DNA from: Muribaculaceae bacterium
GTDB lineage: Bacteria > Bacteroidota > Bacteroidia > Bacteroidales > Muribaculaceae
Length of the DNA: 42,130 nt
Assembly (NCBI GenBank): GCA_022510465.1
Contig: JAFLTJ010000014.1
Location: 1-42,130, forward strand
Direction: 5' to 3'
A model generated the notes under the pieces. The model searched no databases. It was not told the DNA's origin and worked only from the letters and a program-made list of their open reading frames with translations. Positions 1-8,452 of this stretch are shown here, piece by piece; position 1 is the stretch's first letter, and every line of letters starts with the position of its first letter. Made by a program: the position numbers and the translations under genes.

Positions 1-36
1 CGAGCTGACGCGCGGTGAAAAATCGCTGTGAATGTC

Positions 37-93
37 GCAGGCTTGGAAGCCTGCTATCCGGGCTGACCCGTTACGCCGCGTCAGCCCGGATAG
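37..93. repeat. REP-like double hairpin, copy 1
   Basis: Two hairpins lie back to back just downstream of the minus-strand lipoprotein gene. The first (37-54) is a perfect palindrome with 8-base arms GCAGGCTT/AAGCCTGC and a GG loop. The second (54-93) has perfect 14-base arms CTATCCGGGCTGAC/GTCAGCCCGGATAG around a 12-base loop. No T-run follows directly on the minus strand, so it is not a textbook intrinsic terminator, although it could stop or protect the 3' end of the lipoprotein transcript. A 31-base stretch (37-67) matches 27 of 31 positions at 40987-41017, which suggests a dispersed repeat family. Confidence 0.75.
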
Positions 94-98
94 TGGTT

Positions 99-2579
99 TT
101 ATTGGAGGGTGTAGTTGGATGTTGGTGATTTAATTCCGCACACTCCGAAATACTTCTCAAGTTTACCTTCAACAGTTAGTTTCTTTCCCAGGTTGCCGGG
201 GTTATCCATCAGATTAATGGCTGAACGGATGGCCGTACCGGCGACGAGCTGTAGGGGTACGCACTTGTTGTAGTCGGTTTCGGTTGGACTATCGGCAAGG
301 AGCAGATTGGAGGCTCCGGTTGCAGGAGTAGTAAATGTGGCTCCGCTGCTGATAGAGGCTCCGTTGACCCATCCGACAATGTATCCGGTTACGTATTTTG
401 TTGTGCCTGGGTTGTTGAGAGCCAATACTTGGGCGACGGTGTAGGGCGCATCGGCCGTGCCGCCATTGTCGTCGGGCGTGGGCTCGGTTGTACCACCGCC
501 TTCGCCGGTTCCTTCGCCATCAAGCGTGTAGTTTCCGGTGGGCGATTTAACGCCGGGTACACCGAAGTATTTTTCAAGAGAACCTTCCAAGATGATTTCT
601 TTTCCAAGATTCTCAGGGTGGTTAACGAGGTTGACGGCATTACGTATATCGGTCTGAGCAACAAGCTGAACGGGCACGCATTTGGCAATGTTTGTTTCAC
701 CCGGGGTCTCGGCTATCAGGATGTTGGACTGGTTGGTCGCAGGGGTGGTAAAGTGAGCTCCGTCGTTAATTGACGCACCCTCAATCCATCCTACGATGTA
801 TCCCTTGACGTAACTTACCGTGCCGGGATTGTTGAGCGAAATGACCTGAGAAACGGTGTAGGGGTTATCCTTAGTTCCGCCGTCGATGGCCGGCGGGGTC
901 ACGGGGGTGTCGGGTGGAGTTGTACCGGCCCCGTCAAGGGTATAGTCATCGGTAGTCGACTTGACGCCGCAAACGCCGAAATATTTCTCCAATGAGCCTT
1001 GAATAACAAGTTTCTTGCCGAGGTTTTCGGGGTGGTCCATCAAATTGACGGCAGCACGAACAGCAGTTCCCGAAACAAGTTGAACGGCGACGCACCGTGT
1101 ATAGTTTGTTTCGTCGGAAGTCATGGCAATCAGCAAGTTAGATGCCGATGTCGACGGTACGCCAAAATGGGCGCCCTCGGCAATAGAGGCACCTTCAACC
1201 CAGCCCACGATGTAGCCTTGAACATAGGCTACGGTGCCCGGATTATTCATCTCCATAACTTGAGTTACGTTGTAGGGATTTGTTTTGGTTCCGTCACCGT
1301 CGGGTATTGTTCCGCCGCTAACTTCGACGCCATCTATTCTGAATTCGGAGGGCCCTCCGTTCTTGGTAGCTACGCCCCAGCTTCCGAGCTGTAAAGCGAG
1401 AGTTCCGTTGACCCAAATTTGCCGTTGATACAACTCGGGATGGGTTGCAAGCGCACCGTATTCGCGCAGAGCAGAGCCTTGTGGCAGCGGGAGTATCAAA
1501 CAATTGGCAATTGATTTAACTTCGGGCGTGGGTGCTATTACGAGCGTTGTAGGCATGTCGACTTCTTTGCCCCACTGAATATCGGCGTCGCCGCTGACAT
1601 TAGAGACTCCCGGCGCGACGGCACCGACGATATATCCGGTAACCCATCCGGCGGCCTCTTTTCCGTTCATTTCTATTTCAATGGCCTGGTCAACGGTATA
1701 AGGATTGGTTTCGGCTCCCGGACTCAAAGTGGGATTGCCAAAGTTCATGCAGTCATCGGCCGAGCGGAGCGTCAACTGCCAAGCGTTGTTGAAGTATCCA
1801 AGGATACCGACAACGTCACCGTTGCCTTCGGGAAGGGTATTGCTCCAGAAGTTGGCATATCCGCTGTTGCGCACGGTAATAATGGAGCCGTCTTCGAGCA
1901 CGAGGTCTCGATTGGCATTCTCCTTGTGGGCGTCGGTAAAACCGGCTTGGCCTCCGAGTGCAAAATGGCAATTGTTGAATCGAACGAGCTGGCTCTGCCA
2001 CTTTCGCAGAGACTCGGGCAATCCGCTCAGTTCGCTAAAGTTGGTGACGGTAATGGTGTCAACCTTAGATGGCTCGGGGAGCCCGTTGAGCTCGGAATGC
2101 TGCTCAAAGAATGCCAAAGGCATGAATGTTGCCTGCCAGCCATAGCTCTCGCTGTAATCGGGAAATCCCATTTGCTGGAGGCCGCTGTACTTTCCAATGT
2201 ACATTCCGGTGGCGTCAATGACAACTTCTTGCCCAACGCGATATTTGTTGAACATCGAGTTGGCGTTGATAGACAGGGTCAGCGCGCCGGTGTGGTCCTG
2301 AATAACCAGGTTTTTATATATATTGCCGGCGGCGTCGCTCGATATTACGCGGCCAGATATGATGACGTGCTCGTCGCTTCCGGCCACGGTTTCAATGGTG
2401 TCAATATAATTGGTGTTATCGCTCCAGTAGTCAGCTTTCAGCTGGGCAATGGTTGTATTTGGAGTCAGCGATGCAGCGGGCACCTTTACCGACGGGGTGT
2501 TGAAGTCATCCTGGCAGGATGAGGTCAGCGCCAACGCCGCGATGGCGAGCATGCCGAGAGTTGATTTTATAGCTTTCAT
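99..2579 (-). CDS. Surface lipoprotein, DUF5689-like domain plus four OB-fold-like (DUF6359-like) repeats
   Basis: This 826-residue protein has a lipoprotein signal ending in LTSSC (Cys22). The next residues, QDD, resemble the acidic Bacteroidetes lipoprotein export signal, so I infer surface display. Residues about 40-280 resemble DUF5689 (TTIAQLK, GNIYKNLVIQD, YSGLQQMG). Four beta-rich repeats follow: a divergent one at 290-420 and three close copies at 429-550, 567-688 and 706-826, each with GYIVG-type and YFGV.G.KS-type motifs and split by Pro/Thr/Gly-rich linkers. Copies two and four have paired cysteines (496/537, 773/814) that could form disulfides; copy three has Pro at the second site. 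It is the last gene of a minus-strand cluster with a paralogous lipoprotein, a TonB receptor and a nuclease-like protein. Family names are from memory. The function is unknown; ligand binding for the receptor is my inference. Confidence 0.85.
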   Translation of the reverse strand: MKAIKSTLGMLAIAALALTSSCQDDFNTPSVKVPAASLTPNTTIAQLKADYWSDNTNYIDTIETVAGSDEHVIISGRVISSDAAGNIYKNLVIQDHTGALTLSINANSMFNKYRVGQEVVIDATGMYIGKYSGLQQMGFPDYSESYGWQATFMPLAFFEQHSELNGLPEPSKVDTITVTNFSELSGLPESLRKWQSQLVRFNNCHFALGGQAGFTDAHKENANRDLVLEDGSIITVRNSGYANFWSNTLPEGNGDVVGILGYFNNAWQLTLRSADDCMNFGNPTLSPGAETNPYTVDQAIEIEMNGKEAAGWVTGYIVGAVAPGVSNVSGDADIQWGKEVDMPTTLVIAPTPEVKSIANCLILPLPQGSALREYGALATHPELYQRQIWVNGTLALQLGSWGVATKNGGPSEFRIDGVEVSGGTIPDGDGTKTNPYNVTQVMEMNNPGTVAYVQGYIVGWVEGASIAEGAHFGVPSTSASNLLIAMTSDETNYTRCVAVQLVSGTAVRAAVNLMDHPENLGKKLVIQGSLEKYFGVCGVKSTTDDYTLDGAGTTPPDTPVTPPAIDGGTKDNPYTVSQVISLNNPGTVSYVKGYIVGWIEGASINDGAHFTTPATNQSNILIAETPGETNIAKCVPVQLVAQTDIRNAVNLVNHPENLGKEIILEGSLEKYFGVPGVKSPTGNYTLDGEGTGEGGGTTEPTPDDNGGTADAPYTVAQVLALNNPGTTKYVTGYIVGWVNGASISSGATFTTPATGASNLLLADSPTETDYNKCVPLQLVAGTAIRSAINLMDNPGNLGKKLTVEGKLEKYFGVCGIKSPTSNYTLQ
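102..1295 (-). repeat. Three tandem OB-fold-like repeat units
   Basis: The three close units are 930-1295, 516-881 and 102-464, about 122 residues each, spaced by short low-complexity linkers. They share long identical peptide stretches such as NNPGT, GYIVGW, NLGK and EKYFGV. Such in-frame repeats could gain or lose units by recombination. Confidence 0.75.
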
Positions 2580-2607
2580 ATTTGTGTTGTATAGATATGA
2601 TTTCTTG

Positions 2608-4362
2608 TTACTCGGTAATCTTCAGATTGCGTATTTCCCATGTGTCGGCCTCGGTTGGGGTGGCGACATACAAGAAACCAATCTCAATTTTCTTGCCTGC
2701 AAAGGCTGTAAGGTCGATGGCACCGGAGTTGACAAAGGTCCAGGCACCGGCCTCAGGCCATGTTGGAATTGTCAACTTTGTCCATTGGGTCTGACCGGTC
2801 TCGCGCACGGCGACACCGCAGGCCGAACGCAGGTTGGTCTGGAACTTGGCGGCATGGTCAAACGAGAGTTTTGCAGATGTTTTACCTTCGAGTGAAATTA
2901 CCGGTGAAACCGCCCATGTTTCAACATTGATGTTCATGCCGTAGGCGCTGGCATTGAGGTAATGCTTGCCGCTATATTCGGTCCACGACCAGACTGACTC
3001 GGTTGTACCGACGTTAATAGACCAGTCGATAGTGGCGTCGCTTTCGCCGAGCCCGCTGTAAATAGCCGCTGCAGTGTCACCGCCACCGGTAGTTCCTCCC
3101 GAGCCTTCCCCCTCAAGGGTGAAATCGTCGGTTGGCGTCTTCACACCCGGTACACCGAAGTATTTCTCGAGCGAGCCGGCCAAAGTCAGCTTTTTGCCGA
3201 GATTGGCGGGGTTGTTGACGAGGTTGACGGCGTTGCGGATAGCAGTGTCGTAAACGAGCTGAACGGGTACGCAATTGTTGACATTGGTTTCACCCGGCGT
3301 TGCAGCAAGGAGAACGTTGGAAGCGTTGGTGGCCGGCACGCTGAATTTGGCGCCTTCGGTTATCGAAGCACCGTCAATCCAGCCTACAATGTAACCGGTA
3401 ACGTAGGCAGGTGCGGCGGCCGAAGCTCCGTTGATGACGTCGGTAACCGAGAATGGATTGGCTTTTGACCCGTCGCCGGTTACTTCTCCAGGCAGTGAGG
3501 GTTCGGGAGCATCTACCCATTCAAAACCGACACATTCGGTATGCGGGTCGCTGAATACCAGCTGCCAGTTGCTGCCAAAGTAGCTCAAGATGGCGCGGAT
3601 TGTTCCGGTTCCGGTTGGAAGTACTGTGCCGGCAAATGTAGATTTGTTGCTTGTAGAGATATCAATCGTTTTGCCGTCTTTGTCTTTGAGCTGTGTAGTA
3701 GTGTAGTTGGCCGCAGCGGGGTCGCCGAAGCGGTCTTTACCGGCGTTTACAAACTCGACATTTTCGAGAGTGATGTAGCGCGTTTGCCATGCGCACATAT
3801 CGGCGGTGGTGTTTTTGTAGCTTTGCAAGTCGGCAATAGTAGTCAGGTAGGGGACCGCGTTGGCTTCAACGGGGAGCCCGTTGACCTGGGCGCGAGCCTG
3901 CATTTCGCTTAGGTCCATGCCTCCAACGCTTCCGTTGTATTCAACGCCAATCATCTGTAAACCGCGATATGTGCCGATAAGAAGGCCGGTAACATCGATG
4001 CGCAGTTCCTGCCCGTAATGATAGCTTGTGCTCAGGTCGGATGAGTAAACGCGAATTGTTATGGCCGATGTTTCATCCTGGATGATAACCCGCTGATACA
4101 CATTCCCGGCATTGTCGTCGGAAACAATGGTACCTCCGATGATTATATGCTTACCATCCTCGGTTGTACCGATAGTTGTCATATAGTCGCTGGCCGGGTT
4201 TTGCCAATAGCGCTCTTTGAGTTCAAGAATGGTTGTATTGACCTCGATGGTTGCTTCGGGGACAATTACCGGAGGCCGGTCAAAGTTGTCGTCACAACCG
4301 GTCAACGCTGCCGATGTAGCGATTGCCGCGGCGGCAAGCAGTGTCTTATATAGTTTCATCAT
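2608..4362 (-). CDS. Surface lipoprotein, DUF5689-like + one OB-fold-like repeat + C-terminal jelly-roll domain
   Basis: This 584-residue protein is a paralogue of the downstream lipoprotein. It has a lipobox LTGC (Cys23) followed by DDNFD, an acidic tail consistent with surface export. Residues about 43-280 resemble DUF5689 (TTILELK, NAGNVYQRVIIQD). Residues 298-420 form one OB-fold-like repeat very close to those of the neighbour (GYIVGWIDGASI, EKYFGVPGVK). Residues about 430-584 look like a choice-of-anchor/jelly-roll domain (VSPVISLEG, SFDHAAKF, DTWEIRNLKI), which the neighbour lacks. It lies 28 bases upstream of the 826-residue gene and 23 bases after the TonB receptor, so the genes are probably co-transcribed. 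It may be the specificity partner of the receptor in place of SusD; that role is inferred from position only. Confidence 0.85.
   Translation of the reverse strand: MMKLYKTLLAAAAIATSAALTGCDDNFDRPPVIVPEATIEVNTTILELKERYWQNPASDYMTTIGTTEDGKHIIIGGTIVSDDNAGNVYQRVIIQDETSAITIRVYSSDLSTSYHYGQELRIDVTGLLIGTYRGLQMIGVEYNGSVGGMDLSEMQARAQVNGLPVEANAVPYLTTIADLQSYKNTTADMCAWQTRYITLENVEFVNAGKDRFGDPAAANYTTTQLKDKDGKTIDISTSNKSTFAGTVLPTGTGTIRAILSYFGSNWQLVFSDPHTECVGFEWVDAPEPSLPGEVTGDGSKANPFSVTDVINGASAAAPAYVTGYIVGWIDGASITEGAKFSVPATNASNVLLAATPGETNVNNCVPVQLVYDTAIRNAVNLVNNPANLGKKLTLAGSLEKYFGVPGVKTPTDDFTLEGEGSGGTTGGGDTAAAIYSGLGESDATIDWSINVGTTESVWSWTEYSGKHYLNASAYGMNINVETWAVSPVISLEGKTSAKLSFDHAAKFQTNLRSACGVAVRETGQTQWTKLTIPTWPEAGAWTFVNSGAIDLTAFAGKKIEIGFLYVATPTEADTWEIRNLKITE
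3103..3471 (-). repeat. OB-fold-like (DUF6359-like) repeat unit in the 584-aa lipoprotein
   Basis: This stretch encodes residues 298-420. Its protein sequence closely matches the three tandem copies in the adjacent gene, including the IRNAVNLVN, NLGKKL and YFGVPGVK motifs. It suggests the domain spread between the two genes by duplication. Confidence 0.7.
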
Positions 4363-4385
4363 TTTTTATTTTTCCGAATTAATGA

Positions 4386-7145
4386 TTAAAATCTGACGCC
4401 AACGTTGAAGAATATCTTGATACCCTGCCCGTAAGTGTACTTGTTGGGGTATTTCATGGAGTCGTAGTTGGTGTAATCAAATCGACCTTGCTGATAACCG
4501 TAGGTCATAATGTTGCGGTTGTTGAGCACGTTGTCGATGTTCAAATTGAGGTTTAGCGAAACTTTTCGGTTGACGTATATAATCTTGCCGATGGAGATAT
4601 TTAACACAAAGGCATCGTTGAGCTTGTCTTGCGCTGCAAGTTCCTCCATTTTACTTTCGAGGGCTTCCAGGTCGGGATATTTTTCCCAAAGTTTAGGAAG
4701 AGCCTCGTGGCGTATCGGCGAAAGGTTAACGTATGAGTCACCCATGAAAGACCCGCTTATTCCAAAGAACCACATACCAGGAGCGGCCCAGTCGATTCCG
4801 ATAGTACCGGCCACCTGGGGTGTGCCACCAACGTAGAAGTTTTTCAGGTAAACGACCTGGGCGGTGTCGGGCATCATGCCGTTTTCGTAGGAACGAACGC
4901 CAACGGGCCGGTTTTTGTATTGGTAGCGGGAGTATGTTCCGGCGGCAGTAAGGGTTATTGACGGTGTAATCTTATAGGCCAAACCTATTTCAACGCCTTT
5001 ATGAGTCTTGTGTACTCCTTTGAGAACGTAGTTCATAAAGGTGGAATATTGGTCGTCATAGAAAGATGTACGCTCGGTTTGGTCGTAAAATTCGGTCCAG
5101 AAAGCCGAAACAGAGCCGCGGAAACGGCGGTAGTTCCAGATGTAGGCGATGTCGCCGGCGAGAACGCGCTCGGCCTGCAGGCCGTCAATGGCGGTGTCTT
5201 TGATGCGCGGCGAAATGTAGGCATATTCAAAGAGGGGTGCACGTGTTTCATACTGGCCGTGAATCTGAATGAAATTGCGGCCGTTTATTTTGTATGTGGT
5301 GCCGGCTTTGATTGCACCGGTGTCAAAACGGTGGGTCTCCCCCTTGCCGTAAGAGTTTTCGGGCGCGCGGCCGTTCATCATCTTTCCGTCGCGGTAGAAT
5401 TGTGTGTAGCCTAATTTCAGACCGTAGTTGATATCCCATCGAGGCAGCGTGATTATATTCTGAATCCATGCAGTTGCCTGAATGGCGTTGATGTAGTAAT
5501 TGTATCCGAAGATGTCGTCTACACCCACTTTACGGTTTGGATTGAGCAGGTTGTTCTGCATCATGTCGGGATTGTCGGGGAAATCACGTTCGGAATACTG
5601 GTCAACGTCAAGCCAGTATTCGCCCCCGAGGAGGTCGCGAATGGTCTTGTAGTAGTGAGCCCGAGTGAAATTGGCCGTTACGCCGGCTTGAAGGGTCATG
5701 TAATCGTTCAGACGATGATTGAGGGTGGAGTTGAGAATCATGTTGAACTGGTTGCTGTGGCGGTTTTCCAGGATGTAGCTTGAACCGTGTTCGGTTGCTC
5801 CTGTTTCGGCCCCTCCGGCGCTGTTAAGCATGTTTGTGGCATATATCTGTTCCCAGTTAATCTGACGGAAGCTTTCGGTGCCCCAAAGGGATGAATAAAG
5901 GTCGTAGGCCTCCTGATTGTCTTTATAATAGGAGGGGAGGTAGCGATAATAGTCGGGTCGGGGGTCGGGGGTGTTGTACCAATTGAGGGCGCTTGTAGAA
6001 TAGTTGACGCCCCGGATGGCCAGACCGGTGTTGAGTGTTGTGTTTGAGCCCGACTTGAAAATCCAGTTTAGGATAGCTGTTGGGTCGAATGTTTCAACAA
6101 TTTTGGCCGAACGTTTTTTCCCGTCTTGATATCCCCAATTGGGGTTGTACAGATTTGTTCCTGCGAGCTCGTATGCCTCAAGGTAGGTTGACGATGCTGT
6201 AGCGCGTTGGGTCGGTGCGCCAAAGAGGGTCAGATTCAAAGAGTGCTTATTGTTGAGTATCTTTTGGATAGACATGAATAAACCTCCTGAATTGTAGAAT
6301 GTGCCTTCAATGACCCCCTCGGGAGCATACCGACCGACGGCCGACACGGTGAAAGCCCATCCGCTGGAAGTCAGGCCGGTAGAATAGGTGGCCATAGCGC
6401 GGAGCATGTAGTTGCTGTTGGTATAGGCAACGCTTCCGTTGAAGCCTTTTGCGTAGGATGTCGACAGGGTGTTGATGTCGGTCACGCCGCCAACATCGCC
6501 AAGACCGAATGTAGATGCTCCGAGGCCGATGGCGGTTGTTTTATCGCGGAACGCACGGCTCATACCGCCAAGGGTGGAGTAGTTGAAACGCCCACGGGCG
6601 AGGTCGTTGAAATTGACTCCGTTGATGTAGGTTGTCTGGTATTCATTGTTGTACCCGCGGTAGCGGAAATACATTGCGTTGAAATCGTAGGATGTCGCTT
6701 TATAATAGATGTCGTCGTTGGCCCCTGTTAAAGCTCCGATAGACTGGGCGTTGCTCTCCTCCTCGTCAAGCAGGCTTTCGTCATAATATATTTCCTGGAG
6801 GTCTTCCATAAAGCCTTGAGCGGCGTCGGCGCTTTGCAGCCGTATTGTTCCGGCGTCAAGATAGCTGCCGGGAAGAATGTCGACCGTCATTGAAGCGTCG
6901 TTGTACCCGTAGGCGACAACAACCAATACATCTTCGCCGGGGTCGGCCGTGAGCCGGAACTCACCGGAAGGGTCGGTGGTTACAGAGAGTCCTTTGCCAT
7001 CCAGTATCACACTGGCACCGGCAATAGGGCTTCCGGTAGAGGCATCAATAATCTTGCCAGCTACTCCTGCCTGTTGTGCATGCGTTGGCAACGCCACCGC
7101 CAGCATCATCAGCAGAAATAGGAACAGAAACAGTCTTAGTCTCAT
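4386..7145 (-). CDS. TonB-dependent outer-membrane receptor, no SusD partner
   Basis: This 919-residue protein begins with a signal peptide (hydrophobic to about residue 23, ending THAQQ). A carboxypeptidase-regulatory-like domain follows at about 27-115 (GKIIDASTGSPIAGASVIL, TDPSGEFRL), as in many Bacteroidetes receptors. Residues about 120-240 fit a plug (YFRYRGYNNEYQTTYINGVNF, GGVTDINT). The remainder is rich in alternating aromatic beta-strand patterns and ends IKIFFNVGVRF with a terminal Phe, as expected for a 22-strand barrel. The family imports substrates across the outer membrane with TonB energy. No SusD-like gene is adjacent; two DUF5689-type lipoproteins sit downstream and a secreted EEP nuclease-like gene upstream. 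The substrate cannot be read from the sequence. Confidence 0.9.
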   Translation of the reverse strand: MRLRLFLFLFLLMMLAVALPTHAQQAGVAGKIIDASTGSPIAGASVILDGKGLSVTTDPSGEFRLTADPGEDVLVVVAYGYNDASMTVDILPGSYLDAGTIRLQSADAAQGFMEDLQEIYYDESLLDEEESNAQSIGALTGANDDIYYKATSYDFNAMYFRYRGYNNEYQTTYINGVNFNDLARGRFNYSTLGGMSRAFRDKTTAIGLGASTFGLGDVGGVTDINTLSTSYAKGFNGSVAYTNSNYMLRAMATYSTGLTSSGWAFTVSAVGRYAPEGVIEGTFYNSGGLFMSIQKILNNKHSLNLTLFGAPTQRATASSTYLEAYELAGTNLYNPNWGYQDGKKRSAKIVETFDPTAILNWIFKSGSNTTLNTGLAIRGVNYSTSALNWYNTPDPRPDYYRYLPSYYKDNQEAYDLYSSLWGTESFRQINWEQIYATNMLNSAGGAETGATEHGSSYILENRHSNQFNMILNSTLNHRLNDYMTLQAGVTANFTRAHYYKTIRDLLGGEYWLDVDQYSERDFPDNPDMMQNNLLNPNRKVGVDDIFGYNYYINAIQATAWIQNIITLPRWDINYGLKLGYTQFYRDGKMMNGRAPENSYGKGETHRFDTGAIKAGTTYKINGRNFIQIHGQYETRAPLFEYAYISPRIKDTAIDGLQAERVLAGDIAYIWNYRRFRGSVSAFWTEFYDQTERTSFYDDQYSTFMNYVLKGVHKTHKGVEIGLAYKITPSITLTAAGTYSRYQYKNRPVGVRSYENGMMPDTAQVVYLKNFYVGGTPQVAGTIGIDWAAPGMWFFGISGSFMGDSYVNLSPIRHEALPKLWEKYPDLEALESKMEELAAQDKLNDAFVLNISIGKIIYVNRKVSLNLNLNIDNVLNNRNIMTYGYQQGRFDYTNYDSMKYPNKYTYGQGIKIFFNVGVRF

Positions 7146-7206
7146 AAATTGAATATTGTTTTATAGTTATTATTTCATGCAAAAACGATTGGTGGAGATA
7201 TTCGGC

Positions 7207-8274
7207 TTATTTTCGGGCTACGCGCAGGAATACCTCGGTTGGGAAGTGGTCGGAATATCCATTGAGCCACACTCCGCCCGAATATGTTCTCAGCGGGTAT
7301 CCCTGGCGTGTTCCCTGCTTGTCATAAAGGAAGTCAAAGTTGTTTACTTTTGCTCTCCAATATTGTAGGTCGTATGGCGTGCCTTGATTGCTTTCCAGCA
7401 GGGTGCCTGAGATTATAATCTGGTCGAACAGGTTCCAGGAGCCTTTGTAGGCCAATGTTCCGATGCCGTCGTCAAGCATTTTCCACCAGGGGTTGTAGAA
7501 TCCGTGGGGTTCAACTTTTTCGGGGGAACGCTTGGCGCCGAGGACAACGGCACACGATTTGTCTTGCGGGTCGTCGTTCAAGTCGCCCATGATGATGACG
7601 CCCTGGTCGGGCCGTATGGCCCAAAGGGAGTCGGCGATATGCTTGGATAGCGCCGCTGCCGCTTCGCGCAGATAGGATGATTGTTCCTGCCCGCCAAGTC
7701 TTGATGGCCAGTGGTTTACAATTACACTTACGACTTTTCCACCCATCTCGCCGGTTACACACATCTGGTCGCGGGTTCGGAAAGTGGGGTTACCTTCAAT
7801 CGTAAGAGTGTGGTTTGTGACGTCAAGCACCTTGAACAATCGGGGGTTATAGAGTAATCCGACGTCAACCCCTCGACGGTCGGGTGAATCGTGATGCACA
7901 ATCTGTAATCGCCAGTTTTTGATTGGGTCGGCTTTCACGAGGTCTTGCAAAACGGTGATATTCTCTATTTCGGAAACGCCGATGACGGCGGGGCCGCCGG
8001 GCGTTGTCTTGCCGGTCATCTGGGAGATGCAGTAGGCAAGATTGTTGATTTTAGACCAATATTTGTGCCCGTTCCACTGGCGTGAGCCGGCCGGAGAAAA
8101 TTCCAGGTCGTATTTTCCATTGTTGTTGATGGTGTCAAACAGATTTTCAAGATTGTAAAAAGCAACGCCATATACCATGTATTGCTTTTTGGTCTCGGCA
8201 GTGTTTTTATTTTGAGCAGCAGCTGTCATAATGACGGCGAGCGCCATTAATGGTAGAAGAAAATAACGTTTCAT
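7207..8274 (-). CDS. Secreted endonuclease/exonuclease/phosphatase (EEP) family protein
   Basis: This 355-residue protein starts with a type I signal peptide (MKRYFLLPLMALAVIMTAAAQ). There is no lipobox, so it should be periplasmic or secreted. EEP active-site motifs are all present: FYNLENLFDT (Asn41), SEIEN (Glu102), VNHWPSR (His188), GDLNDDP (Asp231, Asn233) and YSDHFP (His343). The family uses a divalent metal to cut phosphodiester or phosphomonoester bonds in nucleic acids, inositol phosphates or lipids. It is the first gene of a probable four-gene minus-strand operon with the TonB receptor 61 bases downstream and two OB-fold lipoproteins. That setting makes extracellular nucleic acid or another phosphodiester a reasonable substrate guess, not a demonstrated one. 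Confidence 0.88.
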   Translation of the reverse strand: MKRYFLLPLMALAVIMTAAAQNKNTAETKKQYMVYGVAFYNLENLFDTINNNGKYDLEFSPAGSRQWNGHKYWSKINNLAYCISQMTGKTTPGGPAVIGVSEIENITVLQDLVKADPIKNWRLQIVHHDSPDRRGVDVGLLYNPRLFKVLDVTNHTLTIEGNPTFRTRDQMCVTGEMGGKVVSVIVNHWPSRLGGQEQSSYLREAAAALSKHIADSLWAIRPDQGVIIMGDLNDDPQDKSCAVVLGAKRSPEKVEPHGFYNPWWKMLDDGIGTLAYKGSWNLFDQIIISGTLLESNQGTPYDLQYWRAKVNNFDFLYDKQGTRQGYPLRTYSGGVWLNGYSDHFPTEVFLRVARK

Positions 8275-8356
8275 AAGTTGAATATCAATGTTTTAACATG
8301 GCTACAGTACTAAAAGTCACGCGACATTGGTTGCCGGTCATGTCTTCTTTGCGCCG

Positions 8357-8364
8357 TAAAGGTA
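8357..8364 (-). promoter_or_regulatory. Bacteroidetes -7 box, promoter of the EEP/TonB-receptor operon
   Basis: On the minus strand TACCTTTA lies about 80 bases upstream of the EEP start. A TTTCG about 18-19 bases further upstream could serve as the -33 element. It deviates from TAnnTTTG at the last base, so confidence is moderate. Confidence 0.45.
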
Positions 8365-8440
8365 ACCAAATTTATTTGTTTGCGAAATAATTGAGCGGTG
8401 TTAAATGGTTATTTGGGATAAAATATTTCGGGAAAATGTG

Positions 8441-8448
8441 TATCTTTG
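8441..8448 (+). promoter_or_regulatory. Bacteroidetes -7 box (TATCTTTG) of rlmN
   Basis: TATCTTTG is an exact match to TAnnTTTG and lies 4 bases before the ATG at 8453. Transcription is expected to begin about 4 bases after the box, so the mRNA would be leaderless or nearly so. It also rules out the upstream ATG at 8405 used in the ORF track. A clean TTTG at -33 is not obvious. Confidence 0.6.
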
Positions 8449-8452
8449 CGGT

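Noticed and set aside
102-1295. Regularly spaced repeats that could suggest a CRISPR-like array
   Set aside because: The repeats are about 366-414 bases apart, in frame, and encode protein domains.
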